Positions 58,240-64,000 of a stretch of DNA of 64,000 bases are shown here, in pieces (position 1 is the stretch's first letter; each line of letters begins with the position of its first letter). The stretch lies in the NCBI GenBank assembly GCA_045645505.1, contig JAZRIW010000018.1, forward strand, positions 1 through 64,000. Reading direction: 5' to 3'. The notes beneath the pieces are model-generated. The model ran no database searches, had not been told where the DNA came from, and saw only the letters and a list, made by a program, of their open reading frames with translations. Source of the stretch: Fumia sp045645505. Its GTDB lineage: Bacteria > Bacillota > Clostridia > Oscillospirales > Ruminococcaceae. The translations under genes were made by a program, and so were the position numbers.

Positions 58240-59190
58240 ATGGCTAAAAGGAAAAGAAAAAGATACAGTGGTAAATTAAATTGGAAGACCATTTTTTCCT
58301 GGGCTATAATTTTAGCAACATTTGTTATAGTTACTTTATTTAAGGGTAGCGATTGGTCTCAATGGCTTCCTGATTTAAAAAATATTTCTATTGATACCTT
58401 TTCTGTTAATACTGTACCTAAAACTTCCGATGTGCTTGTGCATTATATTGATGTGGGGCAGGGAGACAGTATTTTAATTCAATCAGGAAATAAAAATGTT
58501 TTGATTGATGCCGGAGAATATGATAAATCAGAGGATGTTGTGGCATATTTAAAAAGCAATAATATAAAAGTTATTGATATGGTGTTTGTATCACATCCTC
58601 ATTCTGATCATATAGGCGGTATGGAAGAAGTATTAAAAAGATTTGAAGTGAAAAAAGTTGTTATGGGTGATATAGATGAGGATATATTACCTACTTCGAG
58701 AGTATATCTTGATTTTCTTCGTACGATAAAAAATAAAGATATAGAAACTCAATTTGTAAATGCGGGTGAAAGCTATACATTAGGAGAAGGAAAGCTTGAG
58801 GTTTTAGGTCCTGTCAGGGATTATGATGATCTTAATAATGAGTCTTTAGTTATAAAATTCACATATCAGGATATGAAGTTCCTTTTTGTAGGTGATCAGG
58901 AAAAAGACGCAGAAGAAGACCTTTTAAAGTCGGGTGCAGATGTTTCTGCAAATGTATTGAAAATTGGTCATCACGGAAGCAGTACAAGTAGTAGTGAAAA
59001 GTTTTTAAATCAGGTAGGTGCTGATATATATGTGATTGAGGTTGGAAAGGATAATTCCTATAATCATCCGCATACCGAAGTCAGAAAAATTCTCACAAAG
59101 TTTTCAAAACCTGTATATAGAACTGACGTTAACGGTACAATTGTGATTGGTACAGACGGAAAAGAACTTAAAGTTTATAGTGAAATATGA
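58240..59190 (+). CDS. ComEC-like metallo-beta-lactamase-fold hydrolase
   Basis: The 316-residue protein has a basic N-terminus, one membrane segment (about residues 17-35) and an extracellular metallo-beta-lactamase fold like the C-terminal domain of ComEC: VHYIDVGQGDSILIQ, the zinc motif SHPHSDHIGG near residue 120 and GHHGSSTSSS near 247. Proteins of this kind may cut DNA or phosphorylated compounds outside the cell. It overlaps the DUF3006 gene, its usual companion. There is no channel domain, so it is not a full ComEC. Confidence 0.85.
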   Translation: MAKRKRKRYSGKLNWKTIFSWAIILATFVIVTLFKGSDWSQWLPDLKNISIDTFSVNTVPKTSDVLVHYIDVGQGDSILIQSGNKNVLIDAGEYDKSEDVVAYLKSNNIKVIDMVFVSHPHSDHIGGMEEVLKRFEVKKVVMGDIDEDILPTSRVYLDFLRTIKNKDIETQFVNAGESYTLGEGKLEVLGPVRDYDDLNNESLVIKFTYQDMKFLFVGDQEKDAEEDLLKSGADVSANVLKIGHHGSSTSSSEKFLNQVGADIYVIEVGKDNSYNHPHTEVRKILTKFSKPVYRTDVNGTIVIGTDGKELKVYSEI

Positions 59191-59201
59191 GGTGCTTTTA
59201 T

Positions 59202-59417
59202 TTGGAAAAATTAATTGTTGATTATATTGAGGGAAAATATGCTTCTTGTGAAAAAGAGGATAAGAGTTCAGTTCAGATTCCTCTTGAAATGTTGCCTTTT
59301 GAGGTTAAAGAGGGCGATGTTTTAGTTTTAAAAGATGGCAGATATTATATTGATTATGAAGAAAAAGAAAAAATTAAGGCTGAGATTAAAAATCTTTTAA
59401 AAACTCTTTCGGAATAG
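59202..59417 (+). CDS. DUF3006-family small protein
   Basis: The 71-residue protein begins EKLIVDYIEGKYASCE and ends with a charged helix. It matches DUF3006, small proteins often encoded after ComEC-like MBL genes. TTG 59202 follows GAGGTG (59189-59194) at seven bases; ATG 59187 overlaps the stop of the MBL gene and precedes that site. The function is unknown; the constant pairing suggests a partner or inhibitor of the hydrolase. Confidence 0.75.
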   Translation: MEKLIVDYIEGKYASCEKEDKSSVQIPLEMLPFEVKEGDVLVLKDGRYYIDYEEKEKIKAEIKNLLKTLSE

Positions 59418-59428
59418 GAGCAGTATTT

Positions 59429-60304
59429 ATGAATAAAGCAAAATTAGGATTTATTTTTTCAATGCTTTTGGTAGGAAGTGTGGGACTTTTTGTCAGACAG
59501 ATACCGCTTTCTTCGGCACATATTGCATTGTTCAGGGGAAGTGTTGGCGGTCTTTTTATTTTAATCTGTTCGATTATTTTTCTTAAGAAAATTGATTTTA
59601 AGGGAATGTATAAAAATCTACCGGTTTTATTGGCATCAGGTATGGCACTTGGGTTTAACTGGATGTTACTGTTTGAGGCATATAAATATACTACTATAGC
59701 AACTGCTACAATATGTTACTATTTTGCCCCTGTTTTGATACTTATAGTATCTCCTTTTTTATTAAAAGAACGTCTTACTGTTGTTAAGATAATATCTATT
59801 CTTGCTTCTATGGCAGGGATTGTCTGCGTTATGGGAATAGGTGATGTGGGAAGTGAAAACTTTTTAGGTATTATCTGTGGACTTTCTGCCGCTATGTTTT
59901 ATGCAACAGTTGTGATTTTAAATAAAAAGCTTAAAAATATTTCGGGTATTGATGCCGGAATTGTTCAGCTCTTTGTTTCGGCTGTTGTTATGTTTTTCTA
60001 TCTTTTAGTTACTGATACGGTTACTTTTGACGCTTTATCACCAAAAGCTCTGATAATGCTTATAATTGTAGGAGTGTTACATACAGGTGTATTTTATCTT
60101 TTATATTTTACTTTTATTCAGAAGCTTCCGGCTCATACAGTTGCAATTTTCAGCTATATAGATCCTGTTTTTGCTATAATTTTTTCAGCACTGTTTTTAA
60201 TGGAAAGAATAACTGTTTTGCAGTTTATAGGCGGTCTTTTGGTTTTAGGCGCCGCATTTTTTAACGAAATGTATTCGCTTAAGAAAGAACAGTTGCCAAA
60301 ATAA
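59429..60304 (+). CDS. EamA/DMT-family transporter
   Basis: The 291-residue protein has ten hydrophobic helices in two repeated halves, each with an EamA-type pattern (FRGSVGGLFILICSI in the first, SYIDPVFAIIFSALFLMERIT in the second). Such transporters export amino acids, nucleosides or other metabolites; the substrate cannot be told. It follows the DUF3006 gene by 11 bases. The promoter of hprK lies partly in its last codons. Confidence 0.88.
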   Translation: MNKAKLGFIFSMLLVGSVGLFVRQIPLSSAHIALFRGSVGGLFILICSIIFLKKIDFKGMYKNLPVLLASGMALGFNWMLLFEAYKYTTIATATICYYFAPVLILIVSPFLLKERLTVVKIISILASMAGIVCVMGIGDVGSENFLGIICGLSAAMFYATVVILNKKLKNISGIDAGIVQLFVSAVVMFFYLLVTDTVTFDALSPKALIMLIIVGVLHTGVFYLLYFTFIQKLPAHTVAIFSYIDPVFAIIFSALFLMERITVLQFIGGLLVLGAAFFNEMYSLKKEQLPK

Positions 60305-60322
60305 TATTTTTTAGTGTATAAT
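60293..60322 (+). promoter_or_regulatory. Promoter of hprK
   Basis: TTGCCA (60293-60298, in the last codons of the transporter gene), 18 bases, TATAAT (60317-60322). Confidence 0.65.
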
Positions 60323-60354
60323 AATCATATATGTACTAAAAGGAGGAGAAAAGT

Positions 60355-61314
60355 ATGGCTTTAAATTTTACTGTTTCTCTTGAAAAAATTATAGAAGAAT
60401 TTTCATTAGAGGTTATCTATTTACCTAAAGATCCTAAGGATATTTTGATATCATGCAGTGATTTGAATCGCCCCGGGCTTCTTATCGCAGGATTTAAGGA
60501 TTATTTTGACCCTGAGCGCATTCAGATTATCGGAAAAATGGAAAATGCGTATCTTAATGATTTATCTGCAGAAGTAAGAAAAGAGCGTATCTATAATTTG
60601 TGCGCTATGAAAATACCAACGTTAGTTATAACAAGAGGTATTGATATTTTACCTGAATTTTTGGAAGCTGCGAAAGAGTACCAGATTCCTATTGTACGTA
60701 CCCAAGAATCAACTTCAGGGTTTATGGCTACTATGATATCATTTTTAAATGTTGAGTTAGCACCCAGAATTACAAGACATGGAGTTTTGGTTGAAGCTTA
60801 TGGTGAGGGAATACTTATTTTAGGCGATAGCGGTGTAGGTAAAAGTGAGACAGCTATTGAACTTGTAAAAAGAGGACATCGTCTTATTGCTGACGATGCG
60901 GTTGAGATAAGAAGAGTATCAAATCGTACCTTAGTAGGAAGTTCTCCTGATAATATCAGACATTTTCTTGAACTTCGTGGTATTGGTATTATCAATGCGA
61001 GAAGACTTTTCGGTATGGGCTCTGTAAAAATTACAGAAAAAATTGATATGATAGTAAAGCTTGAGCATTGGGATCCTAATAAGGTATATGACAGAATGGG
61101 CATTGAAAATGAATACACTACAATTTTAGGACTTAAAATTCCATCGCTCACAATTCCCGTTAAACCCGGAAGAAATTTAGCTGTTATTTTAGAGGTAGCG
61201 GCTATGAATAATCGTCAGAAAAAAATGGGTTATAATGCTGCACAGGAGCTTATGGAAAGTCTGGGTATGCCTGTTGAACTTTCAGGTCCGACAGAAAATG
61301 AATGGAATTTTTAG
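60355..61314 (+). CDS. hprK: HPr kinase/phosphorylase
   Basis: The 319-residue protein has the HprK N-terminal domain, the P-loop GDSGVGKSETA near residue 160 and the HprK signature around LEVAAMNNRQKKMGYNAA near 280. Residues in FLELRGIGIINARRLFG complete the active site. It phosphorylates Ser46 of HPr in response to glycolytic intermediates and so controls carbon catabolite repression. AGGAGG precedes the ATG. It leads a transcript continuing to glucokinase. HPr itself is not in the window. Confidence 0.96.
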   Translation: MALNFTVSLEKIIEEFSLEVIYLPKDPKDILISCSDLNRPGLLIAGFKDYFDPERIQIIGKMENAYLNDLSAEVRKERIYNLCAMKIPTLVITRGIDILPEFLEAAKEYQIPIVRTQESTSGFMATMISFLNVELAPRITRHGVLVEAYGEGILILGDSGVGKSETAIELVKRGHRLIADDAVEIRRVSNRTLVGSSPDNIRHFLELRGIGIINARRLFGMGSVKITEKIDMIVKLEHWDPNKVYDRMGIENEYTTILGLKIPSLTIPVKPGRNLAVILEVAAMNNRQKKMGYNAAQELMESLGMPVELSGPTENEWNF

Positions 61315-61332
61315 AGAAAAGGTTTGAATATT

Positions 61333-62289
61333 ATGAAATATTATATTGGTATTGATTTAGGCGGAACTTTTATTAAAGCCGGAGTAGTTGATGAAAATTA
61401 TAATGTACTTGCTAAAGAAACTATTCCTTCTGAGGTTGACGGAAATGATATTGCACTGGCAGAAAGAATGGTAGAGTGTGCGAAAATGGCTTTAAATAAG
61501 CTTAATCTCACAATTGATGATATTGAATCTGTGGGTGTGGGAACTCCGGGTGCAGTTGATGTCAAAAATGGTATAGTTTTATATTCTTGCAATTTACAAT
61601 TTGAGGATACTCCTTTAGCAAAGTATGTATCAGACAGAATAAATAAATCTGTTTATCTTGATAATGATGCCAATGTTGCAGCTTTTGGTGAAGCTTTGGC
61701 AGGTGCTGCAAAAGGTGTTGATGATGTAATAATGATTACACTTGGAACCGGTGTGGGCGGCGGTATTATTATTGACGGTAAAATTTATTCCGGTTTTAAT
61801 GGTATTGCAGGTGAACTCGGCCATATGGTTATAAAGAATGATGGAGTAACTTGCGGCTGTGGAAGAAAAGGCTGTATTGAAGCTTATGCTTCAGCATCTG
61901 CACTTGTCAGAATGACTAAAGAGGCTATGGAGAAAAATCCGGATTCCAAGCTTTGGGAAGTAGCAAAAACTTTAGATGATGTAAATGGAAAGACTTCTTT
62001 TGATGCTATGCGTTTAGGTGATGAAGTCGGAATAAGTGTCGTTAATGAGTATATTGAATATTTAGGTTGCGGACTTGCAAATTTTGTAAATATCTTTCAG
62101 CCTGAAGTTTTAATTATCGGTGGAGGTATCTGTAAAGAAGGAGAAACTTTACTTAAACCTTTAAGAGAGATTTTAAGTGCTGAAACATATGGTGTTGGAA
62201 ATGCACCTGCAACAACTTTAAAAATTGCAGAACTTGGTAATGATGCAGGTACTATTGGCGCGGCTATGCTCTGGAAAATGCACAATTAA
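61333..62289 (+). CDS. glk: ROK-family glucokinase
   Basis: The protein (318 residues) has the ATP phosphate motif YYIGIDLGGTFIKAGV at the start, the ROK signature GIAGELGHMVI near residue 157 and the zinc cluster TCGCGRKGCIEAYASASAL near 172. It phosphorylates glucose with ATP. A TTG at 61324 lies too close to AAAAGG, so ATG 61333 is taken. It follows hprK by 18 bases; co-expression of a sugar kinase with the catabolite sensor is meaningful. Confidence 0.9.
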   Translation: MKYYIGIDLGGTFIKAGVVDENYNVLAKETIPSEVDGNDIALAERMVECAKMALNKLNLTIDDIESVGVGTPGAVDVKNGIVLYSCNLQFEDTPLAKYVSDRINKSVYLDNDANVAAFGEALAGAAKGVDDVIMITLGTGVGGGIIIDGKIYSGFNGIAGELGHMVIKNDGVTCGCGRKGCIEAYASASALVRMTKEAMEKNPDSKLWEVAKTLDDVNGKTSFDAMRLGDEVGISVVNEYIEYLGCGLANFVNIFQPEVLIIGGGICKEGETLLKPLREILSAETYGVGNAPATTLKIAELGNDAGTIGAAMLWKMHN

Positions 62290-62313
62290 CTAATATTTTT
62301 GCATATATATTAA

Positions 62314-62319
62314 TATAAT
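62314..62319 (+). promoter_or_regulatory. Possible -10 box before murB
   Basis: TATAAT at 62314-62319, with no clear -35 box. It would start a transcript through the hairpin cluster. Confidence 0.3.
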
Positions 62320-62330
62320 GACTATCGAAT

Positions 62331-62403
62331 GTCGAAACAGTAAATTTTTTTACTGTTTCGACTTAAAATCAAAGATTTTAAAACAAATTTCTTCAGAAAT
62401 TTG
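62331..62403. repeat. Three consecutive hairpins before murB
   Basis: GTCGAAACAGTAAA / TTTACTGTTTCGAC (62331-62362), TTAAAATC / GATTTTAA (62363-62381) and CAAATTTC / GAAATTTG (62384-62403) are each perfect. TATCG and CGATA frame them. The first may be a terminator; the cluster as a whole looks like an inserted structured element. Confidence 0.6.
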
Positions 62404-62455
62404 ACGATATTTGATTATCATTATAAATCAGCGGGTACGGAGGATTAATTTCAAT

Positions 62456-63394
62456 ATGAATGGTTTTGACAAGATAAAAGCATACTGTGAAAATATCGGT
62501 ATCCGCTTTTTTTGCGATGAAGAAATGAAAAAGCATGTAAGTTTTAAAATTGGTGGTAAGGTTCCACTTTTTATCGTTCCTGAAAGTGTTGAAGAATTAT
62601 CTCAATTGTTGCCATTGGTTTCTGAAAATACTCCTTTTTTTATTTTTGGAAAAGGCTCAAATTTACTTATTGATGATGAGGGAATTAACGCAATAGCTAT
62701 AATGTTAGGTAATGATTTTTCAGATTATGAGATAAAAGACGATATGATTATCTGTGAAGCTGGTATGTCTCTTACAAGACTTTGTACTATAGCTTATGAA
62801 AATGGTTTGTCAGGTCTTGAATTTGCTTATGGTATTCCCGGAACCGTGGGCGGTGCTGCTTATATGAACGCAGGTGCTTACGGAGGGGAAATGAAAGATG
62901 TAATTGTTTACTGTGAGCATCTTGATTATGATGGAAAGCTTCACACTATAAATAATGATGAGCTTTCTTTTTCATACAGGCACAGTTTTTACACAGGAAA
63001 ACAGTTGTGTATTACAAAAATAGCTGTAAAGCTTTCACCTTGTCAGCCTGAGAAAATAAAAGCGAGAATGGATGAACTTATAAATCGGCGTCGTGATAAA
63101 CAACCGCTTGAGTATCCAAGTGCAGGAAGTACATTTAAGCGTCCTGAAGGAGCTTTTGCGGCTCAGCTTATCGAAGAATGTGGGCTTAAAGGATTGTCGA
63201 TTGGCGGTGCTATGGTAAGTAAAAAACACAGTGGTTTTATAATTAATTTTAACAACGCTACCTGTAAAGATGTTTTAAGTTTGATAAGAAAAGTTAAAGA
63301 AGTGGTTAAAGATAAAACGGGATATAATCTTGAATGTGAAATAATGCAGATAAAATCTGATGGGAATATTGCGCTGTCGGTTGCCGCAGATTGA
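62456..63394 (+). CDS. murB: UDP-N-acetylenolpyruvoylglucosamine reductase
   Basis: The protein (312 residues) has the FAD-binding GKGSNLLIDDEG near residue 64, GIPGTVGGAAYMNAGAYGGEM near 126, the type II YR motif SYRHSFY and AGSTFKRPEG with the catalytic serine near 222. It reduces UDP-GlcNAc-enolpyruvate to UDP-MurNAc. ATG 62456 is 12 bases after GGAGG, rather far, but upstream frames give a non-conserved extension. It leads into rapZ, a normal Gram-positive arrangement. Confidence 0.95.
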   Translation: MNGFDKIKAYCENIGIRFFCDEEMKKHVSFKIGGKVPLFIVPESVEELSQLLPLVSENTPFFIFGKGSNLLIDDEGINAIAIMLGNDFSDYEIKDDMIICEAGMSLTRLCTIAYENGLSGLEFAYGIPGTVGGAAYMNAGAYGGEMKDVIVYCEHLDYDGKLHTINNDELSFSYRHSFYTGKQLCITKIAVKLSPCQPEKIKARMDELINRRRDKQPLEYPSAGSTFKRPEGAFAAQLIEECGLKGLSIGGAMVSKKHSGFIINFNNATCKDVLSLIRKVKEVVKDKTGYNLECEIMQIKSDGNIALSVAAD

Positions 63395-63408
63395 TTTGAG
63401 GGGAATAT

Positions 63409-64000
63409 ATGGATTTTTTGATTGTAACAGGACTCTCCGGCGCGGGAAAGTCACGTGCTATTGATGCACTTGAAGACATTGGTTTTTATTGCGTAGATAA
63501 TATGCCACCTAAACTTATTTCAAAGATAGCTGAAATCGCTCTTGCGGCTGATAGTAAAATTAAAAGAATAGCTATTGTTACCGATATGCGTGGCGGAGAT
63601 ATGTTCTATGGACTATTTGAAGAACTGGACGAGCTTTTTGAAATCGGATTTAAGTATAAGCTTTTGTTTTTAGATGCAACGGATGAAGAACTTGTAAGGC
63701 GTTATAAAGAAACAAGACGCAGACATCCGTTACTTGATGTTTCAGATGGTGAACTTTCAAAAGCTATAAAAAGTGAGCGGGTTTTATTAAGACCGGCAAG
63801 AGAAAGAGCAGATTATGTGATAGATACCACTTTTCTTTCTGCCAATGAATTAAAACAGCGGATGAATAATATCTTTTTAGAGAAAATTCAAAATAGTATG
63901 CTCATAAATATTATGTCATTTGGGTTTAAGTATGGAGTACCCGCTGAAGCTGATTTGGTTTTTGATGTAAGATGCCTACCTAATCCATTTTACATAGATG
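63409..64000 (+). CDS. rapZ: RNase adapter / nucleotide-binding protein RapZ (YvcJ), cut by the window edge
   Basis: The visible 197 codons begin MDFLIVTGLSGAGKSRAID with Walker A GLSGAGKS, continue through YCVDNMPP, RRHPLL and LLRPARERADYVIDT, and reach SFGFKYGVP and VFDVRCLPNP before the end of the window. This is RapZ/YvcJ; about a third of the usual 290 residues is missing. In Gram-positives it binds nucleotides and affects competence and wall homeostasis; yvcK and whiA normally follow. GAGGGG precedes the ATG. Confidence 0.93.
   Translation, partial: MDFLIVTGLSGAGKSRAIDALEDIGFYCVDNMPPKLISKIAEIALAADSKIKRIAIVTDMRGGDMFYGLFEELDELFEIGFKYKLLFLDATDEELVRRYKETRRRHPLLDVSDGELSKAIKSERVLLRPARERADYVIDTTFLSANELKQRMNNIFLEKIQNSMLINIMSFGFKYGVPAEADLVFDVRCLPNPFYID

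Noticed and set aside
1..64000. tRNA, rRNA and CRISPR arrays
   Set aside because: No cloverleaf-like TTCGANNC contexts, rRNA stretches or regularly spaced direct repeats were recognised by eye.

Overview
The window is one contiguous stretch of an AT-rich, low-GC Gram-positive chromosome. Sporulation genes (cwlD, spoVAC, spoVAD, spoVAEb, a SleB/CwlJ-type hydrolase), rubrerythrin, strong GGAGG ribosome binding sites, frequent TTG and GTG starts and compact operons separated by U-tailed hairpins all point to an anaerobic, endospore-forming member of the Clostridia. No species can be named from the sequence. I saw no rRNA, tRNA or CRISPR array, and no complete mobile element.

Layout. 1-9.3 kb: a P-loop kinase, cwlD-radA, an FkbM-type methyltransferase, an oadG-oadB Na+ pump pair lacking the carboxyltransferase and biotin carrier, a phosphohexomutase, pfkA and tspO. 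9.4-19 kb: glmM, then a seven-gene arginine operon argGHCJBDF that runs from glutamate to arginine with bifunctional ArgJ. 19-33.7 kb: rubrerythrin; a LacI regulator facing an MFS transporter with two tandem GH39-like hydrolases; spoVAC; a PQ-loop protein; an AraC regulator; an aminotransferase and a LysR regulator sharing a symmetric promoter; a NAGLU-like hydrolase; then spoVAD, spoVAEb and a cortex hydrolase. The spoVA genes, normally adjacent, are split by about 6 kb.

33.75-34.42 kb is a decayed prophage tail module. It holds the end of a tail assembly chaperone with an apparent A9 -1 frameshift site, its extension ORF, and a nonsense-truncated tape-measure start. A small membrane-protein gene lies between them on the opposite strand. 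34.4-40.3 kb is a purine salvage unit: a structured leader with terminator and anti-terminator, xpt, and a BMP-type nucleoside ABC transporter. 40.3-43.8 kb is a CsbB/YfhO-like pair that probably glycosylates a cell-wall polymer.

43.8-64 kb is mostly housekeeping: a YfbR-like nucleotidase, a Y-family polymerase, rpsF-ssb-rpsR, a hemolysin III protein, an ACT/PFL pair, asnS, an OGG-type glycosylase, a DUF6062 protein, tepA-ylzJ-ftsK, a YgiQ-like radical SAM protein, an MBL/DUF3006 pair, an EamA transporter, hprK, a ROK glucokinase, murB and a cut-off rapZ. The end of the window links carbon-catabolite sensing (HprK), glucose phosphorylation and wall precursor synthesis.

The most unusual signals are non-coding or remnant: the phage frameshift fossil, an inverted spoVAC fragment beside spoVAC, two fully overlapping antiparallel promoters at 28234-28265, the xpt leader that does not fit the purine riboswitch consensus, twin palindromes 53 bp apart before argG, and a palindrome centred on the tepA -10 box.
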